DNA of 64,000 nucleotides from Pedobacter zeae (GTDB lineage: Bacteria > Bacteroidota > Bacteroidia > Sphingobacteriales > Sphingobacteriaceae). Positions 25,104 to 33,821 of this stretch are shown here, piece by piece. Made by a program: the position numbers and the translations under genes. Under the pieces are notes generated by a model. That model saw nothing but the letters and a program-made list of their open reading frames with translations, did no database searches and had not been told where the DNA came from. Numbering within the stretch: the stretch's first letter is position 1; every line of letters begins with the position of its first letter. The stretch spans positions 62,001 through 126,000 of the forward strand of contig NZ_JACIEF010000002.1 in assembly GCF_014196715.1 (NCBI RefSeq). The letters run 5' to 3'.

Positions 25104-26240
25104 TTAACTCACGTTTTTTTCTATTGTCAATCCAAGGCCAAAATGACTTTTATAATCAGGAATAAACTCCCATACATGCCCGAGGCTTGAGAGGCTGTTA
25201 ACCACCAGTAAAGCCTGTTCATAGATCGAAATCTGTGCCCTTAAAATTTTAACATAATCGTATTTTACTGCCTGCTTTAATTTTTTCTGGCGGTCAACGA
25301 ATTTTACGGTTTGATATAAATGTCGGTAATAATGACCGAGCCTGAATTGGTGTCCTCCATAGTATTTTTGAAAATTAAATGAGTACTGAGGAGTTGATGC
25401 AATATTGTCTGTGTCTCCACGATACCCCCATATAGGAGGTATTGAGAACCCTTTTCTAAGTTTTCCTTTATTGTGATATGCATGCTCGACCATAGCAATT
25501 TTCTTAGAGAATTTTTTAGTGCGTGAAATTTCCTCCCATTTTGGGAACATTGGGTGTTGTCTCTTTGGCTTTAGTTTTAGATAGCTAAGTACGAAGTTGA
25601 TCATATCATCATCATACTTCTTTTTGAACAAGCTTCTGAGGATTAATTCGCTTTCATTCGACAGTCCGTAAAATGTTACGCACCAAGAAATATCAAGGAT
25701 AGCAAGATATTTTAAATCAAAAGTTCCTTTCCTATATTTCTTTATCGCATTAATCTGATTGAAATATTCTGTCTTGTAAATGCGAGAACCCTGAGAATTA
25801 CGAAAAAAAGACTCTACTTCATTTCGGCATTGAATAAATTGAGTGAAAACTGCCATAAAAACTTTTCGTTTTTGGTATTTCTTTTCTTCGGTTTTTGCTG
25901 TAGTACTATCTATACTATTTTCATGAACATCAAATTCCAGTTCCTGAATGTTGTCCCTATGAAATTTCACCATTTCAAAGAAAATGTTTTCAAATTTTTG
26001 GATATGATCTGATTTGGATTGAGCATTTAGGGTAACTAATAACAACATGAAGCCAGATAATGAAAAAATAGTTCCCACAACTCCGCCTATAAAATCACCT
26101 ACTTGGCCCGTGGCATCCATTTTGACCGATCCTACCCCAGAAGGCCTATAATCCGCGTAAATTTGATGGAAAAATTCTATTGAAATTAAAATACCAATAA
26201 CAACGAGGATAATGGATATCCAAATAAAGAGCTTGTTCAT
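25104..26240 (-). CDS. putAbiC-like phage abortive-infection membrane protein
   Basis: 378 aa with two N-terminal membrane helices (about 5-23 and 48-70) separated by a short loop containing GQVGDFIGGVVGTIF, then a long cytoplasmic helical region starting with HIQKFENIFFEMVKFHRDNI. This is the layout of the family annotated as putative phage abortive infection protein. Divergent from the retron effector gene, with a TATATTTG -7 box upstream. It may act alone or with the HEPN-like gene. The mechanism is unknown. Confidence 0.72.
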   Translation of the reverse strand: MNKLFIWISIILVVIGILISIEFFHQIYADYRPSGVGSVKMDATGQVGDFIGGVVGTIFSLSGFMLLLVTLNAQSKSDHIQKFENIFFEMVKFHRDNIQELEFDVHENSIDSTTAKTEEKKYQKRKVFMAVFTQFIQCRNEVESFFRNSQGSRIYKTEYFNQINAIKKYRKGTFDLKYLAILDISWCVTFYGLSNESELILRSLFKKKYDDDMINFVLSYLKLKPKRQHPMFPKWEEISRTKKFSKKIAMVEHAYHNKGKLRKGFSIPPIWGYRGDTDNIASTPQYSFNFQKYYGGHQFRLGHYYRHLYQTVKFVDRQKKLKQAVKYDYVKILRAQISIYEQALLVVNSLSSLGHVWEFIPDYKSHFGLGLTIEKNVS

Positions 26241-26301
26241 GAGTTTGAGCGTATTTGATGAGCGGTTATTATTATTTGGTTAAGGCGTCATTTTTTATAA
26301 G

Positions 26302-26309
26302 CAAATATA
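26302..26309 (-). promoter_or_regulatory. -7 box for the putAbiC-like gene
   Basis: Minus-strand TATATTTG matches TAnnTTTG exactly, about 62 bp upstream of the start. Confidence 0.5.
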
Positions 26310-26396
26310 ATAATAAGAACTTTGATGATAATATGAATATCAATTGTATATAGAAATAAAAAATAACTATTTTTCCAGAATAATTTTCACTTTTTA

Positions 26397-27233
26397 ATGG
26401 AAGCCATAAGCTCTATAAGACAGCTAACCAAAATATTTAAAACCAAGGAGTGGTTTTCAAAAGATTCAGAAGACATCGTCTACGATAATTTCTGTAATCT
26501 TTTGGAGGTACTTGAACCAAGCGAGCGGGAATTGCTCTTAGAGCTCACCGATCGGTATCTTTGGATATCCGGTAGGGACTACGAAGAAAATATTAAAGAG
26601 GTAATAAATCAAATCTCTCCATCTGAACTTGATGGGCTGGAAAAACTGTATTTATTTCCAATTATAAAACCTTCAGATGAGGGTAAAGCAAAAAGCGGAA
26701 TTACTTTAGTTTACGATGTCAAATCGATGATGCCTAAACTGAGTAAATATCGACACATGTCACCGATAGCTCTTGATAATTTTGAATCGTTTCAGCAGAT
26801 GTCAAAAACAAAAGGCAAAAGCATTTTATTTCTAATTGATGACTTTATTGGTTCAGGAGATACTCTCTATCAATGTTTGGAGGAAATAGAGAAACAAATT
26901 GCGTTAGACAACAATAGATTAGTAATTGCAACAATTTCTTGTCAAAAAGCAACTTATGAAGCTATCCAGAGAAAAGGAATAAAAATATACAGTAAATATT
27001 TAGTTGAAAAAGGCATAACTGATTTTAATGATCATCCATTTATTGAAGAAAAAAAAGCGTTGATGCGGGAAATTGAGAGTCAAATTCCTGGAGCAAGAAG
27101 TTTTAGTCTTGGATGGCAGGAATCTGAGGCTGTAATCACGCTTAAAAGAACACCTGATAATACCTTTCCAATATTTTGGAAAAAATTAAGAAAACAGGGG
27201 AAGTTTATTGGCGCACCTTTTTACCGTGAATAG
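26397..27233 (+). CDS. Retron-associated phosphoribosyltransferase-like protein
   Basis: 278 aa. FLIDDFIGSGDT at about 146-157 is a PRPP-binding-loop type motif, embedded in a fold resembling the PRTase-CE group found with reverse transcriptases. ITLVYDVKSMMPK and a C-terminal WKKLRKQGKFIGAPF follow. It heads a three-gene unit with a winged-helix gene 10 bp downstream and then the RT. In type III retrons the PRTase-like protein is taken to be the toxic effector (family knowledge). Substrate not known. Confidence 0.75.
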   Translation: MEAISSIRQLTKIFKTKEWFSKDSEDIVYDNFCNLLEVLEPSERELLLELTDRYLWISGRDYEENIKEVINQISPSELDGLEKLYLFPIIKPSDEGKAKSGITLVYDVKSMMPKLSKYRHMSPIALDNFESFQQMSKTKGKSILFLIDDFIGSGDTLYQCLEEIEKQIALDNNRLVIATISCQKATYEAIQRKGIKIYSKYLVEKGITDFNDHPFIEEKKALMREIESQIPGARSFSLGWQESEAVITLKRTPDNTFPIFWKKLRKQGKFIGAPFYRE

Positions 27234-27242
27234 GGTTTGACT

Positions 27243-27572
27243 ATGGATAATAAAATTAAAGCTATACTTTTTGAAATCATTGCCAATAATGGCAAGGTAG
27301 GTAAATTAAAACATTATGGTTTATCCTATCGTCAAGGTGCAGATCTTATAGAAGACAGTATCAAAAATGGAGATCTTACGGACGCTCAGGAAATGATAAA
27401 GTTGACGGAAAAGGGGCAAGCATTTTTAAAAGCAAACCATCATTTAATTAAGGAAACAGATAAGTCTAAGTGGATTGATTTAGATTTTAAAAATAAAATG
27501 CGACAAATTGATAAAGATGAAGTATTTTTACCTTCGAGAAAGGAATTAAAATTTCTGAAGAAATTGCTCTAG
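27243..27572 (+). CDS. Retron-associated winged-helix protein
   Basis: 109 aa from the ATG at 27243 (a TTG 6 bp upstream is the alternative). Helices IKAILFEIIAN and YRQGADLIEDSIKNGDL followed by a wing-like IKLTEKGQAFLKAN give a winged HTH. It follows the PRTase-like gene by 10 bp and precedes the structured region upstream of the RT. Probably a nucleic-acid-binding part of the effector complex in a type III-like retron. Confidence 0.65.
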   Translation: MDNKIKAILFEIIANNGKVGKLKHYGLSYRQGADLIEDSIKNGDLTDAQEMIKLTEKGQAFLKANHHLIKETDKSKWIDLDFKNKMRQIDKDEVFLPSRKELKFLKKLL

Positions 27573-27746
27573 TATTCTAGAAGCCGGAAGGGTGTAGTCA
27601 CCTATTCTGTAAGTGAACAGGCTTTCAAGCTTGTGCATTAAACATAAATCAAAAGTCTCCCCCTAAAGGGCTCCGCCGACATTTTGCTTCACGTTTAATG
27701 CATTGTTTTAATGGGGCCTGAAATTAGTTTTTGGCCCCATAAAAAA
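27573..27746 (+). ncRNA. Candidate retron msr-msd non-coding RNA
   Basis: 174 nt with no ORF, in the standard place directly upstream of a retron RT. It contains the small hairpin AGGGTG/CACCT (about 27588-27602), the inverted pair TGCATTAAAC (27634-27643) and GTTTAATGCA (27693-27702), inside which GTC/GAC with AAAA/TTTT and CCC/GGG arms nest into a long msd-like stem, and the perfect 8-bp pair at 27711-27740. Exact msr, msd and a1/a2 ends cannot be fixed by eye. The role is inferred from position and folding. Confidence 0.6.
27711..27740 (+). promoter_or_regulatory. Perfect hairpin directly before the RT start
   Basis: ATGGGGCC and GGCCCCAT pair perfectly around a 14-nt loop, followed by AAAAAAATG. 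It covers the region where a ribosome would load, and argues against the in-frame ATG at 27711 being the start. Confidence 0.6.
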
Positions 27747-28778
27747 ATGAACTTCTCTCAATACGAAAAAACTTTCCGGATTAAAGCAACAAAAATTGGT
27801 TTCTCAGAAGAGGAAATAACCGCATGTTTAAACTATGCTGAACCGCTAATTTCCAATAAGCTTCCTGTGATTTACAGCACTGCAAATTTGGCTGCTTTAG
27901 TGGGCTATAAAACCAATTATCTAAAGCGTGCAGTAAAATTTACTAAATATTTTTACAGAGATTTTCAAATCAAGAAGAAAGATGGAAAGCTGCGCACCCT
28001 TTATGAACCATTGCCAAGCCTTAAGGAGATACAAAGCTGGGTGCTTAAAAATATACTTTCTGAAGTTAAACCGAATAGATTTGCAAAAGCATACATCAAA
28101 AATAAATCTTTAATCGAAAATGTAAAGTATCATAAAGGTAGAGAAGGTGTTTTGACCCTTGATATTTTAGATTTTTTTGGGTCAATAAAAACTGCACATG
28201 TAGCGGGCATTTTTAGTGAAATGGGTTACTCGGCAAATATTGCCAGTTTACTTGCGAAATTGTGTACATATGATGGATATCTCCCACAGGGCGCACCAAC
28301 AAGTCCGTACCTTTCAAATCTCTATCTAAAAAATTTTGATGATATCGTTTCGAAATACTGCAGTGAAAATAATATCAAATACACAAGGTATGCCGATGAT
28401 ATGACATTTTCGGGTAAAGAAGAAGACTTGAATATAACTTCATTTATTGAAGTACAACTTTTTAATATTGGTCTTTATCTAAATTCAGACAAGTCAAAGC
28501 TCATGAAAAGAAATGAGAAGCAGGTTGTTACAGGAATCGTAGTTAATGATAAATTACAGGTACCTAGAGAAGATAGGGATTTTATTAGAAATGAAGTCCA
28601 TTTTCTGACAAAATTTGGTTTGAACGATCATTTAAATAGAACTCTTAATAAAAAAGCAAATTATATTGAACACTTACTCGGTAAAATAAATTTCGCTCTG
28701 CATATCAATCCGGACGATTTAAAGATGAAACGTTATAAAGCAAAAGTCATTGAATATGCAAAATCTATTGAAGAGTAA
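27747..28778 (+). CDS. ret: Retron reverse transcriptase
   Basis: 343 aa from the ATG at 27747; the earlier in-frame ATG at 27711 lies within a hairpin. RT blocks in order: RTLYEPLPSLKEIQ, NVKYH (residues 125-129, the retron-specific NAXXH-like motif X), LDILDFF with catalytic Asp139, LPQGAPTSPYLSN, YADD at 215-218, and VTG at 261-263 (retron motif Y). Together these identify a retron RT rather than a group II intron or DGR RT. Last gene of the PRTase/winged-helix/RT unit. Confidence 0.9.
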   Translation: MNFSQYEKTFRIKATKIGFSEEEITACLNYAEPLISNKLPVIYSTANLAALVGYKTNYLKRAVKFTKYFYRDFQIKKKDGKLRTLYEPLPSLKEIQSWVLKNILSEVKPNRFAKAYIKNKSLIENVKYHKGREGVLTLDILDFFGSIKTAHVAGIFSEMGYSANIASLLAKLCTYDGYLPQGAPTSPYLSNLYLKNFDDIVSKYCSENNIKYTRYADDMTFSGKEEDLNITSFIEVQLFNIGLYLNSDKSKLMKRNEKQVVTGIVVNDKLQVPREDRDFIRNEVHFLTKFGLNDHLNRTLNKKANYIEHLLGKINFALHINPDDLKMKRYKAKVIEYAKSIEE

Positions 28779-28797
28779 GTTCTTTGTAATGTAAAAT

Positions 28798-28968
28798 GAA
28801 GATTTCGGTAGCAGTGAACAAGTGATTACGGAATTTAAGATCAGTGTATTTTGGTCTAAAATGACCGTATCCACATGTTGGTTATTATTTTGATAGGGCT
28901 CGTTATGGATTTTCTTAAACTGGTCAATCCTCTGCAGAATGTCTTGGTCAGTGCATCTGAAACCTCCA
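28798..28968. repeat. MITE-like element copy 2
   Basis: Shares GATTTCGGTAGCAGTGA at its left end, GGATTTT and TTAAACTGGTC in the middle, and CTTGGTCAGTGCATCTGAA near its right end with the unit at 24120-24277. The two copies bracket the HEPN-like, putAbiC-like and retron genes in direct orientation. The 97-codon minus ORF overlapping it has no coding character. Confidence 0.65.
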
Positions 28969-29053
28969 TTAGGCAAAGTAGTTAAAAAAAATACTGGAAG
29001 GATTAAGAGCAATTTTAATCCATCTTAAAGTGCTTTGCTCCATTTGCACTCCA

Positions 29054-30637
29054 TTATTCGAGCCCGTCTACCCCAAATCTTCTCAGCAAGGAACTAAAGG
29101 CCTGTTTAAGCACCGGGTTTTCCTGCTGGATGTGAACCTTAAGATACTGATCCAGCATCCATTTCCTTTCTTCAGAGTTGCCCACTTTTTTCTTCAATAA
29201 TTCCCCGAGTGGTTTTCCTTCTGCCAAAAGACTCCCAATCGCATCAATGTCAGAAATACAGGCTAGTTGAAGGTTTTTCGTCATAGGCCCATATTGAACT
29301 TCAAGCATTGGCAGTAAGTAGGAATTTAAAACAAAAATATCTTCATATCCTGCTAAAATACTTATCACTTCGATGATTGGGGCAAATCTATCATCTCTGG
29401 TTTCCTTAAGCAATATACGGCTTCGGAAATCATGCAACTGGGTAACCGCTTTCTTGAAACTTCCTGTTCTGATTTCCAATTCCATTTGCGATTCTTCAAA
29501 AAAAGCCCTCGATTTTAAGGTGAGCAAAGAAGTCTTCACTTCAATAATCACACAAATATTTCCTTGGATAACAGCAAAATCCGGGAGTTTTCCTCCATTT
29601 TTGTTGTCGAAATCTTCATCCAGATCAATTAGGGTAGTATTTGACTTGGCCTGATAAAGCTGCGTTCTGACATATGCACGGTAAACTTCCCCAAAATAAA
29701 CCCTGAATGGGTTTTTCTTAGTTTGCCCACTTGCTTTCGCCAATTGCTGTTCTTTATCCGCTAATAGATAAAATATACCCGTACTGGTCCGGTCCAAAAG
29801 ATATTTTGGCTGCGGAACAACGTAGCTCCCTGAGCTTAGTTTTGAGGAAACCTCGACCTTAATTGCGGGTATCTGGATGAGTGGCTCCATAAAATAGATA
29901 TCGTAAAGCTTATTCGGAACCTTCCATTGCTCTCCCCGTATGATTTTTCTGTAGTCTACCGGGGTGCCTGAGGACAGTTTCAAAAATGCTGCCTGTGTAT
30001 TATCGTTCACATACCGGTCTAGTCGGGTATCCACATCAAGGTTATAATCAATAGATCCGTCGCATTTGATCCACAACGCAAGTCCGGTAGCCAAAAATTC
30101 CATAACACTAATCCCGAAATATGTTTTTAGCTGATAGTCAATACTGTATTGTCCTTCTATCTGAACAGGTAAGGTCTCAAATAGTAACATTGCCCGCCCT
30201 AAAAGTGAAAGCCTGTTACCCTGTAGCGGGAATTGTATTTGTCCTATTCTCCCTAAAATATTGTTGGTTAGGTTTGATGATGCATTATTCAACTGAGTTT
30301 CGAGTTCCGGGTCGTATAGAAATCCGGCTACGTCAATAGCGCTTGGCAATGAATTATCAAGAAGGGACAAGGGACTACCCTTATGATCGTTGGCCCCTGA
30401 CAATAGCAATAATCTTGCAAGCCGTGTTGCACCCACGTAAATGTTGAATCGGAGGTGTTCCTGCGTTGTTCTTCCTAGCCAGGTTAAAACTTCATCGGGA
30501 AGATCATCTGTTATGAGATGTTTAGGTCCATACTTTAAAGCAGCGTTGACAGCTCCAATTAGATACAGGCTATCAGAGAGCTGATATCTCTTAAGATAAT
30601 GATAGGCTTCGAATAGCGAGTAGGATTTTGGTTTCAT
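29054..30637 (-). CDS. PD-(D/E)XK-type putative nuclease, 527 aa
   Basis: Family not recognised. The C-terminal half holds a PD-(D/E)XK signature: an upstream Glu in FGEVYRAYV (E317), PDF with Asp353, and IIEVKTS with Glu366 and Lys368. The N-terminal 300 residues are helical and unrelated to anything I recognise. Transcribed in the same direction as the HamA-like and HamB-like genes, 144 bp after the helicase stop, so probably part of the same defence locus, although a separate promoter is possible. Restriction-type DNA cleavage is the obvious hypothesis. Confidence 0.65.
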   Translation of the reverse strand: MKPKSYSLFEAYHYLKRYQLSDSLYLIGAVNAALKYGPKHLITDDLPDEVLTWLGRTTQEHLRFNIYVGATRLARLLLLSGANDHKGSPLSLLDNSLPSAIDVAGFLYDPELETQLNNASSNLTNNILGRIGQIQFPLQGNRLSLLGRAMLLFETLPVQIEGQYSIDYQLKTYFGISVMEFLATGLALWIKCDGSIDYNLDVDTRLDRYVNDNTQAAFLKLSSGTPVDYRKIIRGEQWKVPNKLYDIYFMEPLIQIPAIKVEVSSKLSSGSYVVPQPKYLLDRTSTGIFYLLADKEQQLAKASGQTKKNPFRVYFGEVYRAYVRTQLYQAKSNTTLIDLDEDFDNKNGGKLPDFAVIQGNICVIIEVKTSLLTLKSRAFFEESQMELEIRTGSFKKAVTQLHDFRSRILLKETRDDRFAPIIEVISILAGYEDIFVLNSYLLPMLEVQYGPMTKNLQLACISDIDAIGSLLAEGKPLGELLKKKVGNSEERKWMLDQYLKVHIQQENPVLKQAFSSLLRRFGVDGLE

Positions 30638-30781
30638 TCATATGGTTTAAAGAGCCAAATTATTGTTTAACGTCAGCCTCCATAGTGTATTAGTGTCCAT
30701 TAAAATTAAATCAGGTAAGCGGGCTTATTGTTGTATTTAAAGGCTCTTAGATTACATTTTTTTGTGACCTCTAATTTGTCG

Positions 30782-33067
30782 TTAATCTGGTAGATACCAA
30801 TCAACCATCTTTCGAACGAATTCTGGGGTGTTCTTTATTGAAGGTAAAAAGACTATTCTGTCTTCATCTATTTTTTCAACATGTTCAGCAATCTCCTTTA
30901 TGATCTCCTGAGTGAATCCATACCTCAATAGCAGAATATGTTTTTTGTTATTGGTGTTATATCTCAGCAATTCTATGATGTCATTAGCCCTTTCATCTTC
31001 AGTCTTCTCCCAGTAGATTTCAAATGCTGCGATCAGGGTATCCGATAGGGAGAATGAGATTACCTGGTCCATATAGTCATAGGTGTCGTACACGATGGAG
31101 TCGTAACTTACTGCCGCATTCGGTGTTCCAATAGGAAATAGGCTATATGCTTTTTCCAGACTGCTATCAGGTAGTTTATGTGCAGGTTGTGAGAAGTTTG
31201 CATTGGTTGCCATGGGATTGTCCCTATTGGTTATTGAACTATACCTTAGACCGACAATTTCGCTAAAGGATCGCCCCTGTGCTGCATGGAAGAAAATATC
31301 TATGGCCTGGTTGAAGACGTTCTCTTCACCTTTAAAAAGCTCTCTTCCGAGAGAAGCTTCGTAAATCTGCCTAAGGGATATCTTGGCATTATCCCGGTTG
31401 CCTTTATTGGAAAGCCCTCCGATACTTTCCCTCAAATCGTCGGAAATCCTATAAAAAATATCGAGAAAATTTTTTGAATAATCGAGTACAAGGGGATGCG
31501 ATAGACGTTGGACTTTTGACATCGGTATGTTCTTTTCGTCATCAAATGTGTTGTTCTGGATTGCTTCAATCAGTTCTTTTATATCGTTCTCATGGTTGCC
31601 TGTAGGAGGATTTTCTATGACTGACTGTTCACTAAGCGTGAATGGGGTTTTGATGCGTTCCGAAAAGAGTTTGGCGCTATTTGTAAACACATAACCGTAG
31701 TCGAATATTTTTGCTTCGGTGAGTCTGCCAGCCCTTCCAATCAGATTTTTGAATGCAAGTGCTCGTTCACTGGCATTTCCCTCAAATCTGTTGTTTTCTA
31801 GCCATACAATGTCAAATGGCATATTGATCCCCTGGGCAAGTGTACTAGTTGCAAAGCATAGAGAAGAGTGTTTGCCACGAATAAAGTCCTCTATCAGGAA
31901 CCGAACTTCAAGGGGGATGGAACCATGGTGGATAACAACTCCTTTTTTGAGCAGTTCCACCATCGAGGATACATGCCCGGGCTTGTTCGCGCCAACGATA
32001 TGGCGGATATTTTCAATTATCTCCAGTGCTTTTTTGTTCGTTACCGGCGGTAGGTTTTGGATAAAGCCCTCAAAACCGTTTCTGAAAGTTTCGTTGTAAA
32101 TTGAGTTTTTCGAAACGTACACGAGAATGGTGTGGAGGCCGTTCATCGCAAAACTCCGAAAATCACCGTCGAATTTTAGATAGTTGACCTTTTTGTACCC
32201 CCCTTCAATGTAAGGTGAAAAGTAATAGTAGGTCTCATCTTTTTTTACAATACATAATTTGCCCACAGAACCATGGGTATAGGAATGTCCGTAACTGAAT
32301 TCACTTGCAAACTGATGCTTGGAAAACTGGGCCTCTGGATTATCTATAAACGGATGTGCAAATATGATCTTCGCATCCGGAAAGTGCTTCTTTACCCTTC
32401 GGACTGATACATCAAAAGTGATGCCCCGGCTGTTTTCCTCAGAAATCTGGGCTTCATCGAAAAAGAAGGTTTCGATATTCAACCTGTCCTTGAACTTGTA
32501 AAGATCTTTGGAACGTTCAGGAGTAAGCACAAAAATACGCCTGAGTTTACGGGCATTAAAGACCAGGTCAACAAATGAGGAAATCATTACACCTTTGTTA
32601 TCCTCAAACTTTCTGGTCATCGAATTGATGTATTCGGCAATCAATGCCCTGGAAGGAACAACTACCACTGCATCACCCTCTCCCTCTGCAAGGAAATCGC
32701 GTATGGAATAGGATTTTCCAGCACTCGTCGGAGCCGAGATCGATATGAACTGTTTATCATCTATCGCCCGGCGGATACTTGCCTGAACAGGTGTCAGGAG
32801 TGCCCCGTGATCTTCGAGATGTTCCTGCCCGAATCCCTGCATTAGAAATGAATAAAGATTATTAGCGGTTTTTATTTTATAAAAGAGCCCCAGCGCAGAG
32901 ATGATCTTTTCCTCAAACTGATGAAAAATGGCAAGATGGAATTCCTTGTAATAACTCAGTTCTTCCAGTATAGCCGGATTATCAGGTCCCTGGCGGTGTA
33001 TGATGTCCAGCAGCTTAGCTAAATCACCGTACGGATCTTCCGTGTCTTTAATCTGCTTTAAGTTCAT
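30782..33067 (-). CDS. hamB: SKI2-like DEAD/DEAH helicase, HamB-like
   Basis: 761-aa SF2 helicase: motif I APTSAGKS (about 112-119), VPSRALI, motif II DEAQ at 204-207 instead of DEAH/DEAD, the HHGSIP and FATSTLAQGINMPF blocks of the second RecA domain, and motif VI LIGRAGRL. The order and the long C-terminal extension match the helicase partner of Hachiman and AbpAB systems. It overlaps the upstream DUF1837-like gene by 20 bp, so the two proteins are made together. Likely an ATP-driven surveillance subunit. Confidence 0.85.
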   Translation of the reverse strand: MNLKQIKDTEDPYGDLAKLLDIIHRQGPDNPAILEELSYYKEFHLAIFHQFEEKIISALGLFYKIKTANNLYSFLMQGFGQEHLEDHGALLTPVQASIRRAIDDKQFISISAPTSAGKSYSIRDFLAEGEGDAVVVVPSRALIAEYINSMTRKFEDNKGVMISSFVDLVFNARKLRRIFVLTPERSKDLYKFKDRLNIETFFFDEAQISEENSRGITFDVSVRRVKKHFPDAKIIFAHPFIDNPEAQFSKHQFASEFSYGHSYTHGSVGKLCIVKKDETYYYFSPYIEGGYKKVNYLKFDGDFRSFAMNGLHTILVYVSKNSIYNETFRNGFEGFIQNLPPVTNKKALEIIENIRHIVGANKPGHVSSMVELLKKGVVIHHGSIPLEVRFLIEDFIRGKHSSLCFATSTLAQGINMPFDIVWLENNRFEGNASERALAFKNLIGRAGRLTEAKIFDYGYVFTNSAKLFSERIKTPFTLSEQSVIENPPTGNHENDIKELIEAIQNNTFDDEKNIPMSKVQRLSHPLVLDYSKNFLDIFYRISDDLRESIGGLSNKGNRDNAKISLRQIYEASLGRELFKGEENVFNQAIDIFFHAAQGRSFSEIVGLRYSSITNRDNPMATNANFSQPAHKLPDSSLEKAYSLFPIGTPNAAVSYDSIVYDTYDYMDQVISFSLSDTLIAAFEIYWEKTEDERANDIIELLRYNTNNKKHILLLRYGFTQEIIKEIAEHVEKIDEDRIVFLPSIKNTPEFVRKMVDWYLPD

Positions 33068-33821
33068 AACTGACGCCTACAATGTAAATATTCTTTGCTT
33101 TCTTCAAATGCTCATAAGTAGTAGAGTGCTCTAATGCATTTTTAAATATGGCCAAGGGATTCGTAGAATTGATGGAGAATGCGAGCACCACCCCAAATAG
33201 ATCGTTATCCAAATTCAACGTTGCATCCTCTCCCGCAAGTTGTCCCAAATGCATGCCGTCCATGAGGTGTTTTTGCTTTTGGATAAAACCATCCGCTTGA
33301 CCACCAGCTCCTGTTTTACCTCCGGATAGTCCTCCATAAGGGTTTGCTGTTGCGGAAAATTTCGCCTCTCCGAAATTAATCATCTTGCCTGGACATACGG
33401 TATGAAAGTCAAAGCCTTCGTTCCCCAGTATTTTGGGCTTCCAGATCTCAGCTAGTGGAATGCATTTATGCTTGAAAACCACTTCAAGAGCTTTCGAAGA
33501 ACCCATTGAAACCATCAGCTCCCCAAACTCACTCGCCACTTTGTTTTCAGGTGAAAGCGTTGTCTGGAAAACCTTAATCAAGGACTTTGCAGTTTCAGCT
33601 GCCGTAGTTTCATATGCTCTTTTGGCACGATGGTCTAGACCCAGAATCCAGGATTGATCCTGTACGATCGCGGAGAGTTCCGTAGCGATTTTTTCCAGAT
33701 CCGAGATGTCGGTATGGCATGCAAAAATATTGGCGCCAGTTGAAAGGCATGAGATTTCGTGGAAAGTTGAGCCCCAAGTATCCTCGGGAAAACTTCTACT
33801 GTAGGAAATATCACTATCCAT
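33048..33821 (-). CDS. hamA: HamA-like (DUF1837-type) nuclease
   Basis: 257 aa. A PD-(D/E)XK arrangement is visible: SEFGE (Glu98, Glu101), GFDFH with Asp138 and GEAKF with Glu152 and Lys154, which is the HamA/AbpA layout. First gene of the minus-strand unit and overlapping the helicase by 20 bp, matching hamA-hamB order. By analogy it is the DNase effector held in check by the helicase until infection. The family assignment rests on motif spacing and neighbour, not on a database match. Confidence 0.72.
   Translation of the reverse strand: MDSDISYSRSFPEDTWGSTFHEISCLSTGANIFACHTDISDLEKIATELSAIVQDQSWILGLDHRAKRAYETTAAETAKSLIKVFQTTLSPENKVASEFGELMVSMGSSKALEVVFKHKCIPLAEIWKPKILGNEGFDFHTVCPGKMINFGEAKFSATANPYGGLSGGKTGAGGQADGFIQKQKHLMDGMHLGQLAGEDATLNLDNDLFGVVLAFSINSTNPLAIFKNALEHSTTYEHLKKAKNIYIVGVSYELKAD

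Noticed and set aside
28719..29012. 97-codon minus-strand ORF after the retron RT
   Set aside because: Lies over the MITE-like repeat and the 3' end of the RT gene and shows no conserved features.
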